Below are positions 7,811 through 16,003 of a DNA stretch of 64,000 bases, piece after piece. The stretch spans positions 3,658,001 to 3,722,000 of the forward strand of contig CP043652.1 in the NCBI GenBank assembly GCA_014218215.1, written 5' to 3'. The translations under genes and the position numbers were made by a program. The notes beneath the pieces are model-generated. The model saw only the letters and a list, made by a program, of their open reading frames with translations. It made no database searches and had not been told where the DNA came from. This DNA comes from Geodermatophilaceae bacterium NBWT11. Its GTDB lineage: Bacteria; Actinomycetota; Actinomycetes; Mycobacteriales; Geodermatophilaceae. The stretch's first letter is position 1. Every line of letters starts with the position of its first letter.

Positions 7811-8675
7811 GGGGGGCCTCCACGGCGGGTGCGCCCGGCTGGGCGGGGGTGGCGGGGGCGATCGGGGCGGCCGTCCTCGTCGTCCGGCGCCTCAGGCGGG
7901 AGGCCAGCGCGGAGAGCAGGCCGTTCACCACGAGGTAGACGAGCGTGACGACGAGGAACGTCTGGATGAGCAGCCGGTTGTAGGCGCTGAGCACCTGCGC
8001 CCGGTACAGCAGCTCGGTGAAGGCGACGACGTAGCCCAGCGAGGTGTCCTTGAGCAGGCTGACCAGCTGGACGACCAGCGACGGGGTGACCGCGCGCAGC
8101 GCCTGCGGCAGCACCACCGCGCGCATCACCTGCAGCCGCCGCATGCCCAGGGAGTACCCGGCCTCGGTCTGTCCGCGGGGCAGGCTGAGCACCCCGGCCC
8201 GGACGATCTCGGCGAAGGCGGCCGCGTTGGCGATCGTCAGCGGGACGACGAGCTTCCACAGCACCGGCAGGTTGATCCCGTAGGCGGGCAGGCCGAAGAG
8301 CATGAGGTAGATCAGCAGCAGCACCGGCAGGGTGCGGAACACCTCGATGAACCCGGTGCACAGCCAGCGCAGCGGCCGGATCGGGCTGAGCCGGCCCAGG
8401 GCCAGCAGCACGCCCAGCGCACCGCCCAGGACGGCGACGACCGCCGCCGCGAGCAGGGTGCCGCGCAGCCCGACGAGCAGGTACTCCCAGATGGGCCAGG
8501 ACAGGAACGGCGTCCAGCGGTCGGCGTCCAGCTGCCCGCGGGAGGCGAACTGACGGAGCATCAGCGCCACGACCCCGGCGAACACCAGCACGCTGACCAC
8601 GGAGGCGATGCGGATCCGGCGGCGGCCGCGCGGACCGGGCTCGTCGTAGAGGTGGGCGGTCTCGGGCTGCCTCAT
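7803..8675 (-). CDS. gluD: Amino-acid ABC transporter permease, GluD-like
   Basis: This inner-membrane permease has 290 residues. A first membrane segment spans roughly residues 25-40. The HisM-type transport domain follows, with the EVFRTLPVLLLIYLM core and the EAA loop GYSLGMRRLQVMRAVVLPQA that contacts the ATPase. A charged, proline/alanine-rich tail ends the protein. Together with GluA, GluB and GluC it forms a polar amino-acid importer like the Corynebacterium glutamate system. It overlaps gluC by 4 nt and the asparaginase gene by 8 nt. Substrate specificity (glutamate, aspartate or asparagine) is not certain. Confidence 0.88.
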   Translation of the reverse strand: MRQPETAHLYDEPGPRGRRRIRIASVVSVLVFAGVVALMLRQFASRGQLDADRWTPFLSWPIWEYLLVGLRGTLLAAAVVAVLGGALGVLLALGRLSPIRPLRWLCTGFIEVFRTLPVLLLIYLMLFGLPAYGINLPVLWKLVVPLTIANAAAFAEIVRAGVLSLPRGQTEAGYSLGMRRLQVMRAVVLPQALRAVTPSLVVQLVSLLKDTSLGYVVAFTELLYRAQVLSAYNRLLIQTFLVVTLVYLVVNGLLSALASRLRRRTTRTAAPIAPATPAQPGAPAVEAPRV

Positions 8676-9316
8676 CGGCGGATCGCCACCCTCTTCTCGA
8701 TGCGGCCGGCGCCCAGCCCGATCACCAGCGCCAGGGCCATGTAGACCAGCCCGGCCGCGCCGAAGATCGGGATCGGCTGGGCCTGGACCAGGTTGACCTT
8801 GTTGGTCGCGCTGGTCAGCTCCACGACCCCGACGGTCGCGGTCAGCGCGGTGTTCATCAGCAGCGCGATGAGCACGTTGCCCAGGGGCTGGACGACGGTC
8901 CGCGCGGCCTGGGGGACGACGACGAGCCGCAGGGTCTGGGAGAGCGTGAAGCCCAGTGCGCGGGCGGCCTCGACCTGCCCGCGCGACACGGTGTGGATGC
9001 CGCTGCGCAGCGCCTCGGCTACGTAGGCGGCCTCGTAGACGGTGAGCACGACGATCGCCGTGGTCACCAGCGGGGCGATCAGCCCGGCATCGGGCAGGGC
9101 GAAGACGGCGAGCAGCAGCAGCGCCAGCAGGGGGACGTTGACCAGCACCTGGACGTACCCGAACGCCGCGGCGCGCAGGACGGGGACCGGGCTGACCCGG
9201 GCCACCGTCACCAGGGTGCCGAGCACGAGGGCACCCACGGCGGAGGTGACCAGGACGAACACGGTGGTGCCCAGGCCCGAGAGGAGCTGGGGCCAGGCGT
9301 CGACGAGGGCGCTCAA
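8672..9316 (-). CDS. gluC: Amino-acid ABC transporter permease, GluC-like
   Basis: This 214-residue HisM-family permease has about five membrane segments. Its ATPase-contact loop lies in ARALGFTLSQTLRLVVVPQA, and a VNVPLLALLLLAVFALP core segment is typical of GluC. The start is a TTG at 9314-9316, chosen because AGGAGG lies 5 nt upstream and the permease fold begins right after it. It is the only TTG start I assign in the window. It pairs with GluD as the membrane heterodimer of the importer and ends in a four-base overlap with gluD. Confidence 0.88.
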   Translation of the reverse strand: MSALVDAWPQLLSGLGTTVFVLVTSAVGALVLGTLVTVARVSPVPVLRAAAFGYVQVLVNVPLLALLLLAVFALPDAGLIAPLVTTAIVVLTVYEAAYVAEALRSGIHTVSRGQVEAARALGFTLSQTLRLVVVPQAARTVVQPLGNVLIALLMNTALTATVGVVELTSATNKVNLVQAQPIPIFGAAGLVYMALALVIGLGAGRIEKRVAIRR

Positions 9317-9349
9317 CGGATCCTCCTGCCGGCGCTGCTGCTGATCAGG

Positions 9350-10303
9350 TCAGGAACCCGGGACGGAGCCGATGGCCGGCGGCTCGGGCGTGCTGCCGTC
9401 ACCGACCGTGCCGAGGGTGGCGTCGAAGACCGCGGCCCAGGAGCCGTCGGCGTAGATCTGCTCGAGCCAGTCGTTGACGAAGTCCTTGAAGTCCGGGTCG
9501 TTCGGCGGCAGGCCGATGCCGTAGGCCTCCTCGGTGAACGGCTGGCCGACCACCTTGATCCCGTCGTTGGACTCCGCGTCGGCGGCCAGCAGGGTGTAGT
9601 CCTGCACGTAGGCGTCGCCGCGGCCCTGGGTGAGGGCCTGCACGCACTGCGGGTCGGTGGCGAAGCTGACCACCTCGGCCGTGGGCTGCTGCTCGGGCAC
9701 CGCGGTGACGGCGGGGGTGTTCGCCCCGACGATGACGGTGCGGCCACCCAGGTCGTCGATCCCGGCGATGTCCTCGTTGTCCGCCGCGACGGCGACGGCC
9801 AGGCCGGAGACGAAGTACGGGCCGGCGAAGGAGATCTGCTCGGCCCGCTCCTCGGTGATCGTGTAGGTGTTGAAGACGACGTCGACGGTGCCGTTGGTCA
9901 GCAGCGCCTCGCGGGTCTCCGACGCCGGGGGCACGACCTCGATGTTCGGCTCGCCGATGATGTAGATCGCCAGCATCTTGGCCAGGTCGATGTCGAAGCC
10001 CTGGATGTCGTCGGGGTTGCTCGGGTCCTGCTGGCTCAGCAGCGGGGCGTCCAGGGCAGCGGCCACGCGCAGCACGCCGCGCTCGCGGATCGCGGCCATC
10101 GTGGAGTCCGACAGCAGGGCCGCGGCCTCGGCGACGGGCGCGTTGTCGTAGACCTCCTGCAGGGCGTCGTCCCCGCCGCCGCCGGCGGAGGGCGGCACCG
10201 CGGAGGAGCCCGAGTCGGAGCCCCCGCAGGCGCTCAGCGCGAGGGACGCGACCAGCGCGAGGGAGGCGGCGATCGTGGAGCGTCGCCGGAGGGTGCGGCT
10301 CAT
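9350..10303 (-). CDS. gluB: Glutamate-type ABC transporter substrate-binding lipoprotein
   Basis: This 317-residue secreted lipoprotein has an N-terminal charged region, a hydrophobic stretch and the lipobox LSAC at about residues 23-26, so it would be anchored to the outer face of the membrane. A linker rich in Gly/Ser follows. The mature part is a family-3 solute-binding protein (GFDIDLAKMLA, VFNTYTITEERAEQISFAGP, FVNDWLEQIYADG near the end). It delivers the substrate to GluC/GluD. gluA lies 73 nt upstream and gluC 33 nt downstream in the same operon. Confidence 0.9.
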   Translation of the reverse strand: MSRTLRRRSTIAASLALVASLALSACGGSDSGSSAVPPSAGGGGDDALQEVYDNAPVAEAAALLSDSTMAAIRERGVLRVAAALDAPLLSQQDPSNPDDIQGFDIDLAKMLAIYIIGEPNIEVVPPASETREALLTNGTVDVVFNTYTITEERAEQISFAGPYFVSGLAVAVAADNEDIAGIDDLGGRTVIVGANTPAVTAVPEQQPTAEVVSFATDPQCVQALTQGRGDAYVQDYTLLAADAESNDGIKVVGQPFTEEAYGIGLPPNDPDFKDFVNDWLEQIYADGSWAAVFDATLGTVGDGSTPEPPAIGSVPGS

Positions 10304-10376
10304 TCCTTGCCTTTCGACGGACCCGCCGGGGCGGGGGAGGACCGGCGCCGCGGACTCGCGCGCCGGAGCTGAGGGG

Positions 10377-11135
<759 letters not shown>

Positions 11136-11176
11136 GGCTGACTCCTCCGGGGCAGGGGCGGGGTGTGACGCCGCGA

Positions 11177-11204
11177 ACAGTAAGCACCCGGGGGTTGCAC
11201 GCAA
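11177..11204 (-). promoter_or_regulatory. Promoter of the gluABCD operon
   Basis: On the minus strand TTGCGT (11204-11199) is followed after 16 nt by TACTGT (11182-11177), a good vegetative sigma-factor match. It would start transcription about 35 nt before the gluA GTG. It lies beside the AT-rich inverted repeat at 11216-11237. Confidence 0.6.
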
Positions 11205-11215
11205 AAGACCCAGGA

Positions 11216-11237
11216 GTTAATCCAGAAAGGTTTTAAC
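11216..11237. promoter_or_regulatory. AT-rich inverted repeat between gluA and the ROK regulator gene
   Basis: GTTAA (11216-11220) and TTAAC (11233-11237) flank a 12-nt centre containing CC and GG at matched distances. A/T-rich palindromes like this are typical ROK-regulator operators. Its position between the two divergent promoters suggests control of both directions. This is inferred from symmetry and position only. Confidence 0.45.
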
Positions 11238-11241
11238 GGGC

Positions 11242-11271
11242 GGGACATTCGAGCCGATCGCGTGCTCTACT
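11242..11271 (+). promoter_or_regulatory. Possible promoter of the ROK regulator gene
   Basis: GGGACA (11242-11247) and TCTACT (11266-11271) are 18 nt apart, and the GTG start follows after 6 nt. The -10 match is weaker than at the other leaderless starts in this window. Confidence 0.4.
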
Positions 11272-11277
11272 GCCGTC

Positions 11278-12450
11278 GTGCCTCCCGCCTCCCTCGCCCG
11301 CCCGGGGTCGCCGACGTCGCTGGTCTCCCTGGTCCGCCGTGGCCGGGCGTCCTCGCGCGCCGAGCTGTCCCGGCTGACGGGGGCGTCCCCGACCACGGTG
11401 GCGGGCCGGGTCGACGAGCTGCTGGGTGCGGGGGTCCTCGCCGAGGTCGCCGGGCCGGTGACCGGCAGCGGCCGCCCACCACGACGGCTGGCCCTGCGGC
11501 CCGGGCTGGGGGTGGTCGGGGCGGTCGGCCTCGGGGAGCAGCACGCCGACTGCGCGGTGCTCGACGTGACCGGCGGGCTGCTGGGGGAGCGCCGGGTGCC
11601 GGTCCGGGTCGGCGACGGGCCCGACGTCGTCCTGGCCACCGTGTCGGGGGTGCTGGGCGAGCTGCTCGCCGACCAGGGCCCCGCGGCGGGTCCGCTGCTG
11701 GGCCTGGGCCTGGGGGTCCCCGGGCCGGTCGCCTTCCCCGGTGGCGTGGTCACCTCCCCGGCTCGGATGCCCGGGTGGAACGGTGCCGACGTCGCCGCGG
11801 TCGCCCGGCCGCACCTGCCCCCGGGCACGGTGGTGGTGGTGGACAACGACGCCAACCTGATGGCCCTGGGCGAGCACGCGACCGACCCGACGGCCGAGCA
11901 CCTGGTGCTGGTCAAGGCCGGGTCGGGGATTGGCTGCGGGATCGTGGTGGACGGCGCCCTGCAGCGCGGGGCCCGCGGGTTCGCCGGGGACATCAGCCAC
12001 GTGACCGTGCCCGACGCGGAGCCGGTGGCCTGCTCCTGCGGGCGGGTGGGCTGCCTGGACGCGGTGGCCAGCGGGGCCGCGCTGGCCCAGCGGCTGCGCG
12101 ACGAGGGGGTCACCGTCGCCGGGGTCGACGACCTGCTCGACCTGGCCCGGGACGCCCACCCGCAGACCACCCGGCTGCTGCGCGAGGCCGGCGGCCGCAC
12201 CGGCACCGTGCTGGCCACCATCGTCAACCTGGTCAACCCCGACCGCCTGGTGCTCGCCGGCTGGCTGAGCCAGGCCGAGGCCTTCGTCGCCGGCGTCCGC
12301 TCGGCGGTGTACGCGCAGAGCCCCCCGCTGGTCACCGACGGCCTGGAGGTGCGGGTCAGCCAGGCCGGCCCGCGCGCCGGCCTGCTGGGCGCGGCCCACT
12401 CCGCCCTGGACGCCGTCTTCGCCGACCTGCCCCGGCTCACCTCCCGCTGA
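11278..12450 (+). CDS. ROK-family transcriptional regulator (NagC/XylR type)
   Basis: This 390-residue protein has an N-terminal winged HTH over roughly residues 10-60 (RAELSRLTGASPTTVAGRVD). A ROK sugar-binding domain follows, with the zinc motif CSCGRVGCLDAVASG and an Asp in VVDNDANLMALGE. The kinase ExGH motif reads GDISH here, so it is likely a sensor rather than a kinase. It is divergent from the gluABCD operon that ends in a ROK kinase gene. It may regulate that operon in response to a sugar or sugar phosphate (inference). A 7-bp hairpin follows its stop. Confidence 0.88.
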   Translation: MPPASLARPGSPTSLVSLVRRGRASSRAELSRLTGASPTTVAGRVDELLGAGVLAEVAGPVTGSGRPPRRLALRPGLGVVGAVGLGEQHADCAVLDVTGGLLGERRVPVRVGDGPDVVLATVSGVLGELLADQGPAAGPLLGLGLGVPGPVAFPGGVVTSPARMPGWNGADVAAVARPHLPPGTVVVVDNDANLMALGEHATDPTAEHLVLVKAGSGIGCGIVVDGALQRGARGFAGDISHVTVPDAEPVACSCGRVGCLDAVASGAALAQRLRDEGVTVAGVDDLLDLARDAHPQTTRLLREAGGRTGTVLATIVNLVNPDRLVLAGWLSQAEAFVAGVRSAVYAQSPPLVTDGLEVRVSQAGPRAGLLGAAHSALDAVFADLPRLTSR

Positions 12451-12451
12451 C

Positions 12452-12476
12452 CCCGGGGTGGCGCGCTGTCCCCGGG
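12452..12476 (+). terminator. Hairpin after the ROK regulator gene
   Basis: CCCGGGG (12452-12458) pairs with CCCCGGG (12470-12476) around an 11-nt loop, 1 nt after the stop codon. There is no T run, as usual at this GC content. Confidence 0.5.
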
Positions 12477-12522
12477 CCGACCCCAGGCAGCGGGACGGAC
12501 GCCGAACGCGCAGGGTCGGGGG

Positions 12523-12756
12523 ATGAGCGACTACTGGACCGGCCGCGAGACGACGCCGGTGACCCTGCCCGACGCCGACGACGGCCGGACCGCCGAGCAG
12601 CTCGCCGGGCCCTGGCACGCCGTCGAGGCCGGCGGTGCCGACCTGTCCACGACCACCTCGTTGTGCAACGTCACCGTCCGGGTGTGGGGCGAGCAGGCCT
12701 TCGACCCCGGCGCCGAACAGGCCTGCCCGACCTGTGCGGAGCGCGCCTCGAGCTGA
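12523..12756 (+). CDS. Small cysteine-containing protein of unknown function
   Basis: This 77-residue protein belongs to no family I recognise. Its first half is acidic. The second half has a compact conserved-looking block with one Cys (SLCNVTVRVWGE) and a CPTC pair ten residues from the C-terminus, which could bind zinc or form a disulfide. There is no signal peptide or membrane segment. The ATG at 12523 lies 72 nt past the ROK regulator stop. The coding call rests on codon-position GC pattern and the compact Cys arrangement. Confidence 0.6.
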   Translation: MSDYWTGRETTPVTLPDADDGRTAEQLAGPWHAVEAGGADLSTTTSLCNVTVRVWGEQAFDPGAEQACPTCAERASS

Positions 12757-12768
12757 CGCCGGGGTGCG

Positions 12769-13434
12769 GTGACGGCCAGCGTGGCGCAGCGGTCCGCCGA
12801 CCTGCACCGTGTCACCCTCCTGGCCGTGGACCCGATGCTCGTCGCCGTCGCCGGCGCGGTGGGCGTGCTCGGGCTCGCGTGGGGACGGGCGGCGACCGAG
12901 CTGGCCCCACGGCTCGTGCGTGACCCGAAAGGGTCCGGTGGGACGACGACGCGGACCCTGACCCTCGCCCCGGTGGTGGCGCAGGTCGGCACCGGGTTGC
13001 TGGTGGCCGCCGTCGTCCTCCGGGTGGGGTTGGTCCCGGCACTCCCGGCCTGGCTGTGGTTCGCCGCCGGGGCCGCGCTCCTGACCGTCGTCGACCTGCG
13101 GTTCGCGGTGCTGCCCAACCGGCTGCTGGGCCCCTCGTCCTCGGGGCCCTGGGCCTGCTGACCGCCGCCAGCGTGGCCACCGGCACGTGGTCGGGTCTGG
13201 TCCGGGCCCTGCCGGGCGGTCAACCAGGCCGACGAGTTCGGCATCTCGATGGCCGACGTGCTGCGCGTGCAGGCCGACGAGATGCGGGTCAAGCGGCGGC
13301 AGCGGGCCGAGGAGAAGGCGATGAAGATCCCGGTCAAGGTGCTGTTCCCGCTGATGCTGTGCATCCTGCCGGCGCTGATGATCGTGCTCGTCGGGCCGGC
13401 TGCCCTGGGTCTGGCCGCCAGCTTCGGGGGGTGA
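12769..13434 (+). pseudogene. Relic of a Tad/type IV pilus locus: prepilin peptidase fragment joined to TadC C-terminus
   Basis: Codons from GTG 12769 encode hydrophobic segments ending in LTVVDLRFAVLPNRLL, the aspartate-containing motif of A24 prepilin peptidases. The frame then stops at 13159-13161. The same protein continues in another frame ([13 protein letters not shown] at 13130-13170), so one base appears lost near 13127-13136. At about 13216 the sequence switches to AVNQADEFG, then [20 protein letters not shown] and [11 protein letters not shown]. That is the C-terminal end of TadC-type (T2SS F) platform proteins, ending at 13434. The missing pilus genes between the two pieces appear deleted. 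A 61-residue frame from ATG 13249 is still open but lacks most of TadC. Confidence 0.75.
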
Positions 13435-13464
13435 GGCCGCAGAGCCCAGGACGCCGGTGGCACC

Positions 13465-13470
13465 TAGGTT
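13465..13470 (+). promoter_or_regulatory. -10 box of the 13477 gene (leaderless type)
   Basis: TAGGTT followed by 6 nt and the ATG at 13477, with no ribosome-binding site. Transcription likely begins at the ATG. Confidence 0.6.
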
Positions 13471-13476
13471 GCTGGC

Positions 13477-13689
13477 ATGACCTCTTCCCAGGACCCCACC
13501 CCCGAGGCGCGCGCCAACGTCACCGAGCACAACGTCGAGACCCGGGCCGACCTGCTCCCCGAGGAGCGGGCCGCCGGCAGCGCGGACCCCGAGGCGCAGG
13601 CCGCGGCGATCCTGGCCGAGTCCGAGGAGCGCACGCTGCACCCGGACGCCGACGAGGGCGGGCACCGGACGTCGGAGGAGACGGTCTGA
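13477..13689 (+). CDS. Small acidic protein of unknown function
   Basis: This 70-residue, hydrophilic, strongly acidic protein (Glu/Asp-rich, no Cys, no hydrophobic segment) is probably disordered. I do not recognise a family. It has its own leaderless promoter and is followed after 2 nt by the thioesterase gene, whose ribosome site (GGAGGAGA, 13674-13681) lies inside its last codons. That coupling supports it as a real gene. Confidence 0.6.
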   Translation: MTSSQDPTPEARANVTEHNVETRADLLPEERAAGSADPEAQAAAILAESEERTLHPDADEGGHRTSEETV

Positions 13690-13691
13690 CC

Positions 13692-14099
13692 GTGCGGCAC
13701 CAGCACGCCGTCCAGCTGCGGTGGTCCGACCCCGACGTCTACGGCCACGTCAACCACGCCCGGGCACTGAGCCTGGTCGAGGACGCCCGGTTGACCATGG
13801 CCTCGGAGACCGCCGCGGGCGGCGACGGGTCGGCGCACCCGCCGGTCATCCTCGCCCGGCTCGAGGTCGACTACCTGCGCCAGCTGTACTACCGCCCCCA
13901 CGAGCAGGTGACCATCGAGAGCTGGGTGACCCGGCTGGGCACAAGTTCGGTCACCACCCGCCAGGAGCTGCGCCAGGACGGGCACGTCGCGCTGTCCGTC
14001 GTCGCCGTCCTGGTGATGACCAACGGGGCGTCGTCCCGGCCGCTCACCGACAGCGAACGGGCCTTCTGGACGACGTTCCTCGAGGAGCCTGCCGGGTAG
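13692..14099 (+). CDS. Acyl-CoA thioesterase, 4HBT hotdog fold
   Basis: This 135-residue single-domain hotdog protein has the opening VQLRWSDPDVYGHVNHARAL. It contains the D-x-Y-G-H-V-N-H motif of 4-hydroxybenzoyl-CoA-type thioesterases, where the Asp is catalytic. EVDYLRQLYYR and SVTTRQEL strands follow. It would cleave an acyl-CoA or acyl-carrier thioester, with substrate unknown. The GTG start lies 2 nt after the upstream acidic small protein, with which it is probably co-transcribed. Confidence 0.88.
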   Translation: MRHQHAVQLRWSDPDVYGHVNHARALSLVEDARLTMASETAAGGDGSAHPPVILARLEVDYLRQLYYRPHEQVTIESWVTRLGTSSVTTRQELRQDGHVALSVVAVLVMTNGASSRPLTDSERAFWTTFLEEPAG

Positions 14100-14109
14100 G
14101 AGCGCCCGC

Positions 14110-14541
14110 ATGGCGAAGACCGACGACCAGGGCAGGCCCATCGAGGACGAGCTGCCCAGCACCCTGCAGCGCTCCGACGACAAGGCCAAGGACACCTACG
14201 CCCAGGCGCACGACAGCGCCGAGGAGACCTACGACGGCGACCCCGCGGCCGCCAACCGGGTGGCGTGGGCGGCGGTGAAGCACACCCACGAGAAGGTCGG
14301 CGACCACTGGGAGCCCAAGGACGAGGCCGGCCCGTCGGACGAGCAGTCGGCCCGCGGGAACCGGGACACCGACCTGGGCACCGCCGGCGGTGTGGACGCG
14401 AACGCCACCAAGGAGCACCTCTACGAGGTCGCCCAGCGCCTGGACGTCGAGGGCCGCTCGTCGATGACCAAGGACGAGCTGGTGGAGGCGATCGAGAAGG
14501 CCAACGACGCGGCGACGGCTGAAGCGCGCGAGCAGGGGTGA
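14110..14541 (+). CDS. ChaB-like protein with C-terminal Rho_N-type domain
   Basis: This 143-residue soluble protein has two parts. Residues 12-65 (LPSTLQRSDDKAKDTYAQAH, then AANRVAWAAVKHTHEKVGD) resemble ChaB, a small protein linked to cation transport in E. coli but without a proven activity. Residues 99-135 (TKEHLYEVAQRLDVEGRSSM, then KDELVEAIEKAN) resemble the helix-extended-loop-helix Rho N-terminal/SAP-like nucleic-acid binding motif. The combination suggests a nucleic-acid-associated stress protein (inference). AGGAG lies 7 nt before the ATG. A large inverted repeat follows the stop. Confidence 0.8.
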   Translation: MAKTDDQGRPIEDELPSTLQRSDDKAKDTYAQAHDSAEETYDGDPAAANRVAWAAVKHTHEKVGDHWEPKDEAGPSDEQSARGNRDTDLGTAGGVDANATKEHLYEVAQRLDVEGRSSMTKDELVEAIEKANDAATAEAREQG

Positions 14542-14561
14542 CCGCCCGCCCCGGCCCTGCT

Positions 14562-14629
14562 CGAGAGTGCAGTTCCGGCTGCCGACACGCAGCGGCGCGA
14601 CGGTCGGGGCGACCGCAACTGCACTCTCG
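14562..14629. repeat. Inverted repeat between convergent genes
   Basis: CGAGAGTGCAGTT (14562-14574) is repeated exactly in inverse at 14617-14629, with a 42-nt G/C-rich loop that can extend the pairing imperfectly. It fills the gap between the ChaB-like gene and the converging M24 peptidase gene, so it may work as a bidirectional terminator. The A/T-bearing arms are unlike the window's other terminators and look like a dispersed intergenic repeat unit. Confidence 0.7.
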
Positions 14630-14656
14630 GCGACGGTCGGCGCCGGTCGATGCGCC

Positions 14657-15979
14657 CTAGATCGTGATCAGGGACGTCTGCCGGGCGTCCAGGTAGGAGA
14701 CGCCCTCGGCGGTCAGGGCGATGCCCTGTTCCAGGGCCATCCGCACCAGCTGGCCGTCCCACTCGGGCACCGCGACCCGCACGCACAGCTCCAGCGCCCA
14801 GGTCGTGGACTCCCGGACGGGGGCCTGCCCGGTCCCGGGCACCCCGCCCTGGGCGTCCCACATGCCGATGGCCGGGCCGGCGCCGTGGCCGTAGAAGCCG
14901 ACCGGGTGGGAGTAGACGTCGCCGTCCACGCCCTCGGCGGCAGCCGCGGCGCGCGCGGCGGCGAGCACCTCGTCGCCGGTCCGGCCGGGGGTCATCGCCG
15001 TCGTCACCAGGTCCTGCATGCGGTTGCCCACGGCCAGGGCGTGCACGAGCCCGGCCGGGGGAGCGGTCTCCCCGGGGCGCAGCACGTAGCCGTTGCGCTG
15101 GGTGTCGGTGGTCAGCCCGAGGGTCTTGAGCCCGACGTCGCAGTGCACCAGGTCGCCGGGCTCGACCACCGCGTCGTGCGGCACCCCGCCGACGATCGTG
15201 CCGCGCTCGTCGAGCAGCGGGACGCCCGCGCGCTGCAGGCCGACCGTCGGCTGGAACCACGGCTCGACGCCCAGGTCGTGGAACCGCTGCCGGATCCACC
15301 ACGCCACGTCCAGCGCGGTGGAGTCCCCGACCCGCAGCACCGCGGGGGAGTACGCCTCGGCGATGGTCTCGTGCACCAGCGCGTTCATCGCGTGCAGCGC
15401 CGAGATCTCCTCCGGCAGCCGGGTCTCCAACCAGCGGACGGCGAGCTGCTCGGCCGGCACCAGCCGCTGCGCCCACGGGCCCAGCGCCTCGACGAGCAGG
15501 CCGTGCTCGGTGTGCGAGAGACCGTCGGCGTGCGCGAACGTGTCCGACACGTCGATCCCGATCGCCCGCGGCCGGGCCTGCTCCACGACCCGGCGGACGG
15601 CGGCCCACTGCGACTGCTCGGCCGAGGCGCCCGGCTCGTCGTCGTCGGGGTCCCAGGCGGAGACGAACTGGCCCACCGGGTACCGCGCGACCGCCATCGG
15701 GGTCACGCCGTCGTCGCTGCGGTGCAGCAGCAGGATCGTCCGGCGGCGGGCCGACAACCAGGACGCCGGGAGCATCGTGGGCAGCACCGGGTCCTCGTTG
15801 TACTCCCGGCCCACGACCACCCACAGGTCGATGCCCGCGTCGTCCATCAGGTCGGGCAGCAGGTCGCGCACCCGCTCGGTCAGCCACCGGTCCCGGACCT
15901 CGGCCTGGTCCCGCAGGGGCAGCGGGACGGTGCGGGTGGGATCGATCCCGTGCGGGCGGTGGCGCAGCGCGGTGGTCAT
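14657..15979 (-). CDS. M24-family metallopeptidase (Xaa-Pro aminopeptidase-like)
   Basis: This 440-residue protein has an N-terminal creatinase-like domain and a C-terminal pita-bread domain. The metal ligands can be followed: Asp in HCDVGLKTLGL, Asp in TTDTQRNGY, His in GHGAGPAIGMWD, Glu in WALELCVRV and a final Glu near EQGIALTAEG. It probably removes N-terminal residues before proline or cleaves a related amide. No signal peptide is seen, so it is cytoplasmic. It stands alone, converging with the ChaB-like gene. Confidence 0.85.
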   Translation of the reverse strand: MTTALRHRPHGIDPTRTVPLPLRDQAEVRDRWLTERVRDLLPDLMDDAGIDLWVVVGREYNEDPVLPTMLPASWLSARRRTILLLHRSDDGVTPMAVARYPVGQFVSAWDPDDDEPGASAEQSQWAAVRRVVEQARPRAIGIDVSDTFAHADGLSHTEHGLLVEALGPWAQRLVPAEQLAVRWLETRLPEEISALHAMNALVHETIAEAYSPAVLRVGDSTALDVAWWIRQRFHDLGVEPWFQPTVGLQRAGVPLLDERGTIVGGVPHDAVVEPGDLVHCDVGLKTLGLTTDTQRNGYVLRPGETAPPAGLVHALAVGNRMQDLVTTAMTPGRTGDEVLAAARAAAAAEGVDGDVYSHPVGFYGHGAGPAIGMWDAQGGVPGTGQAPVRESTTWALELCVRVAVPEWDGQLVRMALEQGIALTAEGVSYLDARQTSLITI

Positions 15980-16003
15980 GCCCCCATCAGAGCAGAGCCG
16001 CGC

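Noticed and set aside
9599-10372. Overlapping plus-strand frames across gluB and beyond
   Set aside because: They are antisense shadows without motifs. The minus-strand lipoprotein is unmistakable.
14542-14656. Insertion sequence remnant at the inverted repeat
   Set aside because: There is no transposase fragment and no target-site duplication. The loop is only 42 nt, so I call it a repeat unit or terminator.
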